Assembly (NCBI GenBank): GCA_037444575.1
Contig: JBBIME010000010.1
Span: 1 to 64,000, forward strand
Direction: 5' to 3'
DNA: 64,000 bases
DNA from: Bacteriovorax sp037444575
GTDB lineage: Bacteria; Bdellovibrionota; Bacteriovoracia; Bacteriovoracales; Bacteriovoracaceae
Below the pieces are notes generated by a model. The model did not search any database. It was not told where the DNA came from and saw only the letters and a program-made list of their open reading frames with translations. Numbering within the stretch: the first letter of the stretch is position 1; every line of letters starts with the position of its first letter. The translations under genes and the position numbers were made by a program. Positions 26,319-35,737 of the stretch are shown here, piece after piece.

Positions 26319-26432
26319 TGGATTTGAACTCATTCCGCACTTGGCATGAAGACATTGATTGAGTATCTTCTAGGTATCGTTTTTAAATACTAATATCAGG
26401 TAGCCTCTCGAAGATGGAGGTAAATAAATTTT

Positions 26433-27944
26433 ATGCACAACTCCGTAGAGAAAAAGGGGACAAGTTTATTCCATACTGTTGCACTAGATGCAACGATCAC
26501 TCTTTTTTCAGAAGCATGCGTGCTATTTTCTTTTTTTTTATTTTATAGACTACTGAATTCTCAATTAAATGCTGAAGCAGTCGGTGTATACTCCTTGCTC
26601 AGGAGAGTTTTGGCTTTATTCATTCCTGTCGTGATGCTTGGAATGTCTGAAGGCTTAAGTCGATACATTGCAATGGCAAACTCTGACTCTGAGATTCAAA
26701 AGACCGTTTTTAATTCAGCTATTATCTTAATCATATCGATATTAATTATCACACTCTCTTTGCATATCAATATCAATTTCAGTTCCAAGATATTATTTGG
26801 AAACCAAGGATACATAGATCTGGTAACACCTTTCTCAATATTGTTAGTGGGGATTTGTCTGCATACTTTTAGCTACTCATGCCTAAGAGGAAGCTTAAAA
26901 ATAAAATTAGCGAATTTACTTCAGTTTTTAAATCTAGGCGTATTTCCAATTTCGATACTTGTGCTTCATAGATTTCAAAATATCGGACAAATATTAATTT
27001 CATTAGGGATTGTTCAGGGAATCATCGCGTTGTTGTTTGCATTTCTAATGCATGATCTTATCAAGTTAGATATGAAGTATTTCTCACCAAAAACGATGAA
27101 AGAGATGTTGGTCTATGGATTTCCAAGAGTACCTGCACCTTTGGCCGGAGCTGGATTGATTTCAGTAGGCCCCATCATTTCTAGTCATTTCATTCCCATT
27201 GTTGAAACGGGTTATCTATCGTTAACATTAACTTTGCTAGTTGGCCTCGGGGGAGCTATTTCACCATTAGGGTCCGTATTACTTCCCCACGTTAGCGGAC
27301 TTATAAGAAGCGGTAATTTAGAGAAATTAGAAAAAAATTTACATATGCTAGTCGGAGCAATTACACAAATTTTGCTATTTGTTTTTTTTCAGTTTGTTGT
27401 TTTTTCAGATTTTATTTTAAGAATATGGATGGGAGACAAGTTCATAGGGGCTGCACCTATTTTGACAACTGTCTTCTTCTCGTTAAATGCCTATGGATTT
27501 TACGTTGTTGTTAGAAATATCATAGACGCAGTTGAAGTAAGACCGATCAATAGCTTAAATACCACAATCGCATTATTATTTCTAATTGTGTCCTTTTTAT
27601 TCATTGCCAAATTTACTTCTCATGAAAATTTGACACTGAAATTTGCAGCTGCTTTTTCTATTTCATTAAATCTGCTTGGCATTCTAACCTACAGATCACT
27701 TAGAAAATTAATCTCCTATGATTATAAGAAAGACTTGCACCATCTCAAAGTTTCACTACTGTTAAATCTACTTATAATTTCTTTCGGGATAATTTTTAAA
27801 AGTTATATAACTATAAATTGGTTTTCATGGGCCATGTTCGAAACATTGCTTGGTCTATTATATATTTTTATTTTGTGGAAGCTAAAATTTGAATGGATAG
27901 ACTTAATCGTTGGCAAACTATTACCAAAACTTAAGCTTTCATAA
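26433..27944 (+). CDS. Wzx-type polysaccharide flippase (first copy)
   Basis: 503 residues with roughly 12-14 evenly spaced hydrophobic helices, matching the MOP superfamily (Wzx/MurJ-like) that moves Und-PP-linked oligosaccharides across the inner membrane. Typical features are the N-terminal GVYSLLRRV and GMSEGLSRY segments and the central YGFPRVPAPL. GGAGG-like ribosome site GGAGG lies upstream. The upstream gap contains only a 14-codon frame of no evident meaning. A second flippase gene occurs at 44177, suggesting two export lines. Confidence 0.85.
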   Translation: MHNSVEKKGTSLFHTVALDATITLFSEACVLFSFFLFYRLLNSQLNAEAVGVYSLLRRVLALFIPVVMLGMSEGLSRYIAMANSDSEIQKTVFNSAIILIISILIITLSLHININFSSKILFGNQGYIDLVTPFSILLVGICLHTFSYSCLRGSLKIKLANLLQFLNLGVFPISILVLHRFQNIGQILISLGIVQGIIALLFAFLMHDLIKLDMKYFSPKTMKEMLVYGFPRVPAPLAGAGLISVGPIISSHFIPIVETGYLSLTLTLLVGLGGAISPLGSVLLPHVSGLIRSGNLEKLEKNLHMLVGAITQILLFVFFQFVVFSDFILRIWMGDKFIGAAPILTTVFFSLNAYGFYVVVRNIIDAVEVRPINSLNTTIALLFLIVSFLFIAKFTSHENLTLKFAAAFSISLNLLGILTYRSLRKLISYDYKKDLHHLKVSLLLNLLIISFGIIFKSYITINWFSWAMFETLLGLLYIFILWKLKFEWIDLIVGKLLPKLKLS

Positions 27945-27952
27945 GTTAAAAA

Positions 27953-29464
27953 GTGCAGGGGGTAAATATTAAAGAAGAAGCAGGCATTAAATTCAAGTTT
28001 AAAGAAATAGGTATATTATCTATATTTCTATCTGTTTTTTCAGGGAAATTTTCCCTAGGAAGATTTCTCCATAATCCGTTTTTTGATTCATTTGAAATAA
28101 AATACTTATTTCTATTCATTGCATCTGTCTCAGCAATTGTTTTAATTTTCAATGACAAAAAAAACTTTCGTGCGCGGTTTCAAACTTATAAGTTTTTATC
28201 TTTACCATTAAGTTTTTACGTATTGATGTTAATAAATATTTTCACACAAGGTTCTCAAGGGATGAGAGGTACTTACATTGCAGAATCCGTGGAAGTGATT
28301 ATTGGCTTATTTTTAGTTGCGATTATTTTTCAACATGAAAAAGACGTGAAGATATTTGCATTCATAGCAGAAACAATCGGTGTTATTTTATTTTTTTTAG
28401 CGATATTTAAGATTGGTTATAATGAGCTTAATGGTGCTGGCTGGACAGTTCCGTACGCCGGGCCAATAACGTTTTATAAAATAGAATTCTTCACATTTAC
28501 TTCTGCTGTATATCTTTTTGTTAAAACCAACAGAAATTATAAGTTTTTGCACCTATTTATTGCAGCGATTGGATTGTTTTCTACATTTGCATCACTTTCA
28601 AAGGCGGCATTTCTAGGGGCTATGCTTGTAGTATTGTTTTATTTTATTCTTCTATTAGTTGAGAGACAGTATAAGATAATCCTTATTCTTTTCTTGCTGG
28701 TTTCTACGACTGTATCAGGCTTTAGTTTTTTAAAAGGTCGATTGTTCATTTCTAGAATTGCTAACGTCATAAATTTAAATACTAATGCAACAACACTTCA
28801 AAGTAGTGAGGATGATGATCGAGTTCAGAAAAATTTGAAATGGATTCTAGATATTGGTCAATCCATAGAAGCGGGGAAGGTTAAATATTTTAGGGATTTG
28901 TCAGTTGATAGTCAGAGGAAAATTCTTTCAATTGTTAATGTAAATCACTGGCCCGCAAGCACTAAAGAAGAGATTATAAACAATTTAAATAATCCTGAGG
29001 ATCGCTCAAATCAATTGTCCAGACTTCTCCCATATTTGTTGCACACAGTGGTCATTCAAGATTCTGGAAGAATATTGCTGATAATGCATGCTTGGGACTT
29101 GTTTAAATATAATAAATTATTCGGTGTCGGAATTGGTAACTACAGCTTTAACGATATTAATATGTATACCAGTCAGGAAGAAAAATATAAATACCCACAC
29201 AATCTCATTTTTGAAATAGCGGCATCAATGGGGGCTATCGGTTTAATTATTTTTGGTTTTGCTTTTTTAGGTTCGGTTGTCATGATGTTGCAAATATTAA
29301 AGAGCAATTTGAAAATCCTTTTCATCATTGGGTATCCAATTTTCATTTTTATAACGAGTCAATTCACTGGTGACCTATATGACAGTCGCCTACTTTGGTA
29401 TGTAATTATAATGATACTAATTACTCATCAGGGCTTTGAACCAAAGAAGGAACTATATGAATGA
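27953..29464 (+). CDS. O-antigen ligase/polymerase family membrane protein (Wzy-like)
   Basis: About 500 residues, polytopic, with a long periplasmic loop and the Wzy_C-like segment MHAWDLFKYNKLFGVGIGNY followed by KYPHNLIFEIAASMGAIG near the C-terminus. Likely polymerase of repeat units, or ligase. The start is uncertain: there is no ATG for about 100 codons. The GTG at 27953 has no ribosome site, whereas an AGGGGG at 27957-27962 is well placed for an ATT codon at 27968. Its 3' end overlaps the next gene by eight bases. Confidence 0.78.
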   Translation: MQGVNIKEEAGIKFKFKEIGILSIFLSVFSGKFSLGRFLHNPFFDSFEIKYLFLFIASVSAIVLIFNDKKNFRARFQTYKFLSLPLSFYVLMLINIFTQGSQGMRGTYIAESVEVIIGLFLVAIIFQHEKDVKIFAFIAETIGVILFFLAIFKIGYNELNGAGWTVPYAGPITFYKIEFFTFTSAVYLFVKTNRNYKFLHLFIAAIGLFSTFASLSKAAFLGAMLVVLFYFILLLVERQYKIILILFLLVSTTVSGFSFLKGRLFISRIANVINLNTNATTLQSSEDDDRVQKNLKWILDIGQSIEAGKVKYFRDLSVDSQRKILSIVNVNHWPASTKEEIINNLNNPEDRSNQLSRLLPYLLHTVVIQDSGRILLIMHAWDLFKYNKLFGVGIGNYSFNDINMYTSQEEKYKYPHNLIFEIAASMGAIGLIIFGFAFLGSVVMMLQILKSNLKILFIIGYPIFIFITSQFTGDLYDSRLLWYVIIMILITHQGFEPKKELYE

Positions 29465-30851
29465 GTTGAAAATTTTTATTGCTCTTTTTGTAGCAATCTC
29501 CTCAGGTCTCATGATTTATGCTGTTGTTAAAAAAAATGATTTGGAAATATTGCCTAGTTTCTCTTGGTTAATTTTGGTCATCATTCCCTTTTGGGCGCAA
29601 CTTAATACGTTTCCGGTTGAGACGGTATCCACTCACGCTTTTGGGGTGCTACTTATTGGTTCCTGTGTTTTGGTTGGTGATTTAATTCAGTTAAAGAGAA
29701 TTGAGTACACGCTAGCGATTGAAGAGAAAAGTAAATTATTAGCTGCACTCAAGAATTATAAACTGTATACACTAGTGTTTACTTTAATTGTTATTCTACA
29801 TTTAACATTACTAAAAAAAATTCCTCTTTGGGAAAAATACTATCACCACGTTCATGATCCAATTTTGCTGGCCACAATGAGGGAGGAAACTTCGAAACTT
29901 CTGGCAGTGGGAGCATTTTATAAATATATTTTCAACTGGGCACTTATAATAATCGGTCCATGCGCGCTATTTCTAATGATAAAAAATAGAAAATATATTA
30001 TCGCGATTCTTTTTTTTATTTTTTCTCTAGGTTATGCTTTGATGAGTCTTGCTCAATTTCCCGCTTATATCCTCTTGGCTTCAACTGCCGTTCTTATTTT
30101 AAAGGAATTAAATTTTAAAAGACGATTGACAGTGTATTCAGTTTTAATTGTTCTCTCTCTCCCCGTTGTAAATAGTGCTCTACTTTTTTATAAAGAGAAT
30201 CCAAAAAGTGTCTTTAATGTGAAAGCTTCAAAAAATGATATTGCCGAACTGGGCTTGAGTGAAAATGATTTTAGATATCACCTAACTTATGGTGACCATA
30301 CCAGATTTGAAAAGAATGAGGATGGGAAATTAAACTTTCCTTATAGCTCTTATAATTACCTGGCATACAGATTATTCCTAGGTCCAACAGATGTTTCGAG
30401 TAGGTGGTATCAGTATTATCCGTCAATCTCTGGTCATTTTATTGGTCTTGAAGGGTTGCCTTTTTCAGGTAAAAAGGCGAGCAAAAGTGCTGCCCAAAGT
30501 GTTGGGACTTGGGCATATCGTGATAGGTTTCCCAAAAAATATCTAGACAGTGTTTCAGCATATGCTTCTATTGATGCTGATGCTTATGCAAGATTTGGTT
30601 TGATTGGAATTGTGATGGCCGGAGTGTTAGTTGTTTTAATACGACTTTCTTTGAAGTGGCTTTTATTAGATTCGGTTACAAGCAACATGCTTTATTCGAT
30701 TGGTGTTGTAAGCATGGCTTTACTTTTACCTATAGCTTCATTGCAGGCAATATTAATTCCAAATGGAGTCTTTATAGTTCTCTCGTTAATGATTTTATAT
30801 AAAATAAGCTATGTTTTCGCTTTAAAAGAACAGAAAGCTGAATCAATATAG
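29457..30851 (+). CDS. Membrane protein, probable oligosaccharide repeat-unit polymerase
   Basis: 464 residues with about ten to twelve transmembrane helices and one large polar loop (about 240-330) rich in Tyr and charged residues (YHLTYGDHTRF, YSSYNYLAYRLFLGP). This resembles oligosaccharide repeat-unit polymerases of the Wzy/EpsG sort, though the identity is less certain than for its neighbour. The ATG at 29457 is chosen because AAGGA at 29447-29451 precedes it; an in-frame TTG at 29436 is too far back. Two adjacent polymerase-like genes are unusual, and one may be a ligase or chain modifier. Confidence 0.65.
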   Translation: MNELKIFIALFVAISSGLMIYAVVKKNDLEILPSFSWLILVIIPFWAQLNTFPVETVSTHAFGVLLIGSCVLVGDLIQLKRIEYTLAIEEKSKLLAALKNYKLYTLVFTLIVILHLTLLKKIPLWEKYYHHVHDPILLATMREETSKLLAVGAFYKYIFNWALIIIGPCALFLMIKNRKYIIAILFFIFSLGYALMSLAQFPAYILLASTAVLILKELNFKRRLTVYSVLIVLSLPVVNSALLFYKENPKSVFNVKASKNDIAELGLSENDFRYHLTYGDHTRFEKNEDGKLNFPYSSYNYLAYRLFLGPTDVSSRWYQYYPSISGHFIGLEGLPFSGKKASKSAAQSVGTWAYRDRFPKKYLDSVSAYASIDADAYARFGLIGIVMAGVLVVLIRLSLKWLLLDSVTSNMLYSIGVVSMALLLPIASLQAILIPNGVFIVLSLMILYKISYVFALKEQKAESI

Positions 30852-30893
30852 AAATTTGATTGAAGTCGAAAACTTTTTAATGGTAGCAGTTAT

Positions 30894-32144
30894 ATGCAAA
30901 TTTGGTTAATTACAGTTGGTGAGCCACTGCCAACAGATGAAGGTGTTTCTCGGCTTCTAAGGACCGGAATACTCGCTGACATGCTCAATAAAGAAGGCCA
31001 TACAGTAACTTGGTGGAATTCTACTTTTGATCATAGTAAAAAAAAGCACAGAGCTGACTATAATTTAGATGTCCAATATAGAGATGGATATTTAATAAGG
31101 ATGCTTCACGGTTGCGGATACAGTTCAAATATCTCTTTAAAGCGTATTTGGGACCATATTTTAGTTGCTAATCAATTTAGACAGCTTGCCAAAAGCTCTT
31201 CCAGGCCAGACATCATTCTTTGTTCATTACCCACTTTAGAATTATCACAAGCAGCTGTCAGTTATGGAAAACGATTTAATGTTCCCGTGGTTATCGATGT
31301 CAGAGATTTGTGGCCGGACCTTTTTTTGGATTATGTGCCTAGAATAATTAAACCAATTTTCAATTTATTTCTAATGCCGATGTGGTTTCAAGCTCGCTAT
31401 GCATGCAGAGGTGCACGGGGCATTACCGCGAGCTCCCCATACTTTGTCAATTGGGGGCTAAAATTAGCAGGGCGAGAACCTGGTACATTCGATAAAGATT
31501 TTCCGTTTGGATACGTTTCGAAAGTTCCGACATCTGGTGAGATAGAAGAAGCCAATAATTATTGGTCTAAATTGAGCATAGATAAATCAAACGGTGAATT
31601 TACTCTGTGTTTTTTTGGGACGCTGGGGGCGCAATTTGATTTAGCAACAGTCATTGAGTCAGCTAGAATTCTTGAGTCGAAAGGAAAGAATGTAAAGTTT
31701 GTCATTTGTGGTGCTGGAGATAGCCTAGAGGATCTTCGTAAAATGGCAATTGGACTAAAGTCCGTAGTTTTCCCAGGATGGGTGGGAGCAAATGAAATTT
31801 GGAGCTTAATGAGGATAGCTGATGTAGGTTTAGCTCCATATTTCAATAACGCGGGATTTAGTGAAAATTTTCCCAATAAAACAATCGAATACTTATCTGC
31901 AGGATTGCCAATTATTTCAAGCTTGCAGGGGTATTTTAAAAATTTTCTCAAGGAAGTACCGTGCGGCATTACGTATAACGTTGGAGATGCTGAGTCATTG
32001 GCCGATATTATTTTTGAACTTTCTGAAGACAAAGATAAATTACTTAAAATGTCTCACCTTTCTCAAAATATTTTTGATCAAAAATTTAAAGCAGAAAAAG
32101 TCTACGGGGATATGATTGAGTATCTAAAAAACATTGCCAAATAA
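30894..32144 (+). CDS. WbuB-like family 4 glycosyltransferase
   Basis: 416 residues with the GT-B fold. The N-terminal domain has WLITVGEPLPTDEG and VVIDVRDLWPD, a hallmark of the WbuB/WbnF subgroup, some of which transfer N-acetyl-L-fucosamine. The C-terminal donor domain has LGTLGAQFDL-like and GLAPYFNNAGFSENFPNKTIEYLSAGLP segments, with the Glu of the E-x7-E region. It would add one residue to the Und-PP-linked unit in the cytoplasm. If the WbpM-like enzyme at 38861 supplies a 6-deoxy aminosugar, this enzyme is a plausible user. Confidence 0.88.
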   Translation: MQIWLITVGEPLPTDEGVSRLLRTGILADMLNKEGHTVTWWNSTFDHSKKKHRADYNLDVQYRDGYLIRMLHGCGYSSNISLKRIWDHILVANQFRQLAKSSSRPDIILCSLPTLELSQAAVSYGKRFNVPVVIDVRDLWPDLFLDYVPRIIKPIFNLFLMPMWFQARYACRGARGITASSPYFVNWGLKLAGREPGTFDKDFPFGYVSKVPTSGEIEEANNYWSKLSIDKSNGEFTLCFFGTLGAQFDLATVIESARILESKGKNVKFVICGAGDSLEDLRKMAIGLKSVVFPGWVGANEIWSLMRIADVGLAPYFNNAGFSENFPNKTIEYLSAGLPIISSLQGYFKNFLKEVPCGITYNVGDAESLADIIFELSEDKDKLLKMSHLSQNIFDQKFKAEKVYGDMIEYLKNIAK

Positions 32145-32172
32145 GGGGGAGAAGTAGTCCTATTAAAATACT

Positions 32173-32200
32173 TTGCCAACTAAAAAAACTTGTATATTAT
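32173..32200 (+). promoter_or_regulatory. Possible internal promoter before the methyltransferase
   Basis: TTGCCA (32173-32178) and TATTAT (32195-32200) are 16 bases apart in a 100-base gap within the otherwise dense plus-strand block. An all-A/T inverted repeat (32182-32191 with 32206-32215) overlaps it and could be a weak terminator instead. Confidence 0.35.
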
Positions 32201-32244
32201 TTCATAAGTTTTTTTCAAAATAATCAATTTAATATGGATATCTA

Positions 32245-33030
32245 ATGTCTGAAGTAAATTTCATGAATGTAACTGAATTGGGTGGAGAGCAAGTTTCTAA
32301 TGCTCAGTTGTCCAGATTCTATCAACGATATGCTTGGGCTTCTGCATACTGTAAGGGAAAAGATGTTTTAGAGGTTGCTTGCGGAACAGGGCCAGGACTT
32401 GGTTATTTAGCAAGTTTGAGTAAATCCTTGATTGCTGGAGACTTCTCATCCGAGGTGCTTTCAGTAACTAAGTCGCATTACGGAGATCGAGTAAAATTGA
32501 TTCAGTTTGATGCTCAGTCTATGCCATTTCCTGATTCTAGTTTTGATGTAATAATTTTATTCGAAGCCCTATATTATATTCCTGATGCTAATCGCTTTTT
32601 TGATGAATGTGTTCGCACATTGAGACCTGGTGGAAAATTGTTAATGGCAACAGCTAATTGTAGCCTCTTTGACTTTAATCCAAGTCCATTCTCAACGAAA
32701 TATTTTACGGTTCCTGAATTAACGACAGTCCTAAAAAGCAAAGGATTTTCAGTAGAGGTATTTGCTGGGAGCCCAACATCTCAAGAAGGGCTTATGGGGA
32801 AAGGGTTAAGAATTGTAAAGAAAATTGCAGTGTCTTTTAATTTAATTCCAGGATCAATGAGCGGGAAAAGATTTTTAAAACGCCTAGTATTCGGAAAGCT
32901 GGTTACTATGCCAAAAGAATTAAAGGCTTCTGAAATAAGCTATGTTCCTCCAATTTCAATCGACAAAAATGTTCCAGATACACTTCATCAAGTTATATAT
33001 TTTTCCGCAACACTAGTAGGTAAACAATGA
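32245..33030 (+). CDS. Class I SAM-dependent methyltransferase
   Basis: 261 residues with the Methyltransf_11 pattern: motif I VLEVACGTGPGLGYLA (around 42-57), an acidic residue after strand 2 (AGDFS), DAQSMPFPDSSFDVIILFEALYYI and RTLRPGGKLLMAT. It probably methylates a sugar hydroxyl, a nucleotide sugar or a lipid-linked intermediate of this locus; substrate specificity cannot be read from sequence. The stop overlaps the next start by four bases, linking it to the aminotransferase. Confidence 0.85.
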   Translation: MSEVNFMNVTELGGEQVSNAQLSRFYQRYAWASAYCKGKDVLEVACGTGPGLGYLASLSKSLIAGDFSSEVLSVTKSHYGDRVKLIQFDAQSMPFPDSSFDVIILFEALYYIPDANRFFDECVRTLRPGGKLLMATANCSLFDFNPSPFSTKYFTVPELTTVLKSKGFSVEVFAGSPTSQEGLMGKGLRIVKKIAVSFNLIPGSMSGKRFLKRLVFGKLVTMPKELKASEISYVPPISIDKNVPDTLHQVIYFSATLVGKQ

Positions 33031-34133
33031 AACAAATTCCTTTTTTTAATTACCCCGCGCTATTTGCAAAAGAAGAAAAAGACTTAATGCCAATAATAAA
33101 CGATGTTTTAAGACGTGGCGCTTACATTATGCAGAAAGATTTGTTTGAATTTGAAGAGAATTTAGCAAAGTATTTAGGCGTAAAACACTGTATTGGTGTT
33201 GCAGATGGAACTATCGCTTTAATGATGGGGTTACGAGCAGGTGGGATTGGTCCAGGTGATGAAGTCATTGTTCCCTCTCATACATTTGTTGCTACGGCAG
33301 CCGCAGCTCACCACGTAGGAGCCAAGGTTGTTCTTGCTGATTGTGGAAGCGACCATCTTATCGATGCAGAATCAATTCTCAGTCATATAACGAAAAAAAC
33401 AAAAGCGATCATGCCTGTTCAGTTAAATGGAAGAACTGCAAATATGGACGCAATTTGCAAGATTGCAAATGATCATGGGCTTAAGATTGTTGAAGACTCT
33501 GCCCAAGCTTTAGGATCAAAATTTAAAGGTAAATTTGCTGGTACGTTTGGTGTTTCTGGCTCTTGTAGTTTTTATCCTTCAAAAACTCTAGGTTGCTTTG
33601 GTGATGGTGGAGCTGTTTTCACAGATAACGATGAAGTTGCAGAATATATCAAATTACTAAGAGATCATGGCCGTGCAAGTTCAGGTGATGTTGTTGATTG
33701 GGGATATAATTCTAGATTGGATAATGTTCAGGCCGCTATTTTAAATTATAAATTTAAAACTTATGATCAATCGATTGCAAGAAGAAGAGAACTTGCTTCG
33801 ATTTACAATGAAAGATTAAAAGATATTACTGGTCTTCTCTTGCCTCCAGGTCCTAACTCAAGCCCAGATCATTTTGATATTTTCCAAAATTATGAAATTG
33901 AAAGCGATCAAAGAGATGCCCTAAGAAAATATTTGGATGAAAATGGCGTAAAAACTATTATTCAATGGGGCGGAAAAACTTTACACCAATACAAAGATTT
34001 AAAGCTAAATAGTGATGTTCCAAGAACAGAAGAAATGACGAAGAGATTTTTCCTTTTACCTATGAATACTTCACTTGAAAATTCAGATGTTGAATATATC
34101 TGTGACGTAATTACAAAGTTTTATAAAAAATAA
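33027..34133 (+). CDS. DegT/DnrJ/EryC1 family sugar aminotransferase
   Basis: 368 residues with an intact PLP Lys in SFYPSKTLGCFGDGG, so unlike ColD and RfbH this one should be a true aminotransferase acting on a keto nucleotide sugar. Other family blocks are ADGTIALMMGLRA, VPSHTFVATAAA, VEDSAQALGSKF and WGYNSRLDNVQAA. Neighbours are two methyltransferases and the second transketolase pair, which suggests a dedicated sub-pathway to a methylated, possibly branched aminosugar. The exact substrate is not identifiable. Confidence 0.9.
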   Translation: MKQIPFFNYPALFAKEEKDLMPIINDVLRRGAYIMQKDLFEFEENLAKYLGVKHCIGVADGTIALMMGLRAGGIGPGDEVIVPSHTFVATAAAAHHVGAKVVLADCGSDHLIDAESILSHITKKTKAIMPVQLNGRTANMDAICKIANDHGLKIVEDSAQALGSKFKGKFAGTFGVSGSCSFYPSKTLGCFGDGGAVFTDNDEVAEYIKLLRDHGRASSGDVVDWGYNSRLDNVQAAILNYKFKTYDQSIARRRELASIYNERLKDITGLLLPPGPNSSPDHFDIFQNYEIESDQRDALRKYLDENGVKTIIQWGGKTLHQYKDLKLNSDVPRTEEMTKRFFLLPMNTSLENSDVEYICDVITKFYKK

Positions 34134-34153
34134 TAGTTTAAGGAAGTAGGTTC

Positions 34154-34915
34154 ATGACAAATTCAAATGTGAAAGTAGAAGCGGGTCTTCGGACAGGTCC
34201 AGAGCTGGTGGAAGCTCAAAACATTAAAGAGTGCTTTGATAAAAATCCAGAGTCGTGGGAAAAGAAAATGGAGAATTTTCCCAAGTACGTGCGAAGACAA
34301 AACCTAACCCGTTTTTTAGCTCTCTATGAGATTTTTAAAAGAGTACAAACAGTTAAAGGTTCAGTTGTTGAGTGCGGTGTATTTAGAGGGTTTGGCACAA
34401 TGACTTGGGCTAAATTGTCAGCAATTTTAGAGCCCGTGAATTTAACCAGAAGAATTTATGGTTTTGACTCATTTGCTGGTTTTCCAAATGTTTCAGAGAA
34501 AGATTTAAATTCTTTTTCATCACATGTGAAGGTTGGAGATCTTTTTGCTGATTCTGAGCAAGAGATTATGAAGCTCGCAGAGATCAACGATTCAACAAGA
34601 TTTTTAGGACATATCCCTAAAGTTAAATTAATCAAGGGAGATGCAACTAAAACAATTCCTCTTTTTATTGAAGAAAATCCACATCTTTTAATCAGCTTAT
34701 TATTTTTGGATTTCGATTTATATGAACCTACAAAAGTTGCTCTTGAGCACTTTTTGCCAAGAATGCCTAAAGGAGCAATTATCGCTTTTGATGAGTTGGA
34801 TAATCCTCTCTGGCCAGGTGAAACTGTCGCAATGCTTGAAGCTACAATGCAAAGAAAATTAAAAATTGAAAGACTTGAATTTGATCCATACATTGGCTTT
34901 GCTGTTATCGATTAA
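34154..34915 (+). CDS. TylF/MycF-like O-methyltransferase
   Basis: 253 residues of the TylF family, whose founding members methylate deoxysugar hydroxyls on macrolides in a metal-dependent reaction. Visible motifs are VVECGVFRGFGTMTWAKL, YGFDSFAGFP, SLLFLDFDLYEPTKVALE with acidic metal ligands, and AFDELDNPLWPGE. Homologues in surface-polysaccharide loci probably act on sugar nucleotides or lipid-linked glycans. A short gap of 20 bases with AAGGAAG precedes the ATG. Confidence 0.88.
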   Translation: MTNSNVKVEAGLRTGPELVEAQNIKECFDKNPESWEKKMENFPKYVRRQNLTRFLALYEIFKRVQTVKGSVVECGVFRGFGTMTWAKLSAILEPVNLTRRIYGFDSFAGFPNVSEKDLNSFSSHVKVGDLFADSEQEIMKLAEINDSTRFLGHIPKVKLIKGDATKTIPLFIEENPHLLISLLFLDFDLYEPTKVALEHFLPRMPKGAIIAFDELDNPLWPGETVAMLEATMQRKLKIERLEFDPYIGFAVID

Positions 34916-34930
34916 AAAATTGGAACTATT

Positions 34931-35737
34931 ATGAATACAATTGCCCTTGCTAAAAAAATACGTCTTCACGCTCTTAGAATGACAAGCAGAGGCTCTAGTT
35001 CACACATTGGCTCTGTGTTTTCCATGGCAGATATTATCGCAGTTTTATATGGTGCGATTTTAAAAGTTAAACCAGAGGAACCGAAATGGGTTGATCGAGA
35101 TCGCTTCATATTGAGTAAGGGGCATGCTGGAGCAGGTGTTTATGCTGCACTAGCGGAGCGCGGTTTTTTTAGTATTGATACTCTCAATACACATTATCAA
35201 GATGGATCAATATTAAGTGGTCACATTTCTCACAAGGGCATTCCGGGCGTTGAATTCTCTACAGGTTCTTTAGGGCATGGATTATCAGTTGGGGCAGGAA
35301 TGGCTTATTCCGCTAAATTGAATAATCAGAATCACAGAGTTTTTGTAGTACTTAGTGATGGCGAATGCGATGAAGGATCTAATTGGGAAGCAATACTTTT
35401 TTCAAGTCACCATAAACTTGATAATCTTACCGTTGTAATCGATTACAACAAAATACAAAGTTTAGCATCGGTTTCTGATACATTGGGACTCGAGCCATTT
35501 GCAGACAAATGGAGAAGTTTTGGATGGGCCGTTGCTGAAGTCGATGGTCATGATCACGCACAACTTTTGGATAGATTAGGACATCTCCCTTTAAATAATG
35601 AAAAACCTACATGCATAATTGCACACACTACGAAAGGCAAAGGCGTTTCATTTATGGAGAACTCTGTACTTTGGCACTATAGAACAGCTAAAGGCGATGA
35701 GTACAATGCTGCATTATCAGAATTAGAGGAAAAATAA
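34931..35737 (+). CDS. Split transketolase, N-terminal subunit (pair 2)
   Basis: 268 residues, the thiamine-diphosphate domain of a second split transketolase. GSVFSMADIIAVLYG, LSKGHAG and TTKGKGVSFMEN are clear. The ThDP motif reads SDGECDEGSNWEA rather than GDG, with the paired Asn about 27 residues on (DYNKIQ); the first pair has the classical GDG. The Gly-to-Ser change may be tolerated, since the Asp that binds Mg is kept. It overlaps the C-terminal subunit gene by one base, the same arrangement as pair 1 but on the opposite strand. Confidence 0.9.
   Translation: MNTIALAKKIRLHALRMTSRGSSSHIGSVFSMADIIAVLYGAILKVKPEEPKWVDRDRFILSKGHAGAGVYAALAERGFFSIDTLNTHYQDGSILSGHISHKGIPGVEFSTGSLGHGLSVGAGMAYSAKLNNQNHRVFVVLSDGECDEGSNWEAILFSSHHKLDNLTVVIDYNKIQSLASVSDTLGLEPFADKWRSFGWAVAEVDGHDHAQLLDRLGHLPLNNEKPTCIIAHTTKGKGVSFMENSVLWHYRTAKGDEYNAALSELEEK

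Noticed and set aside
26319..26363. 14-codon frame directly after the OafA stop
   Set aside because: No ribosome site, too short, and no sign of a leader-peptide attenuator.
32182..32215. A/T-only inverted repeat as a terminator
   Set aside because: The stem has almost no GC pairs and a 14-base loop; it overlaps a plausible promoter and lies in the middle of a co-directional block.
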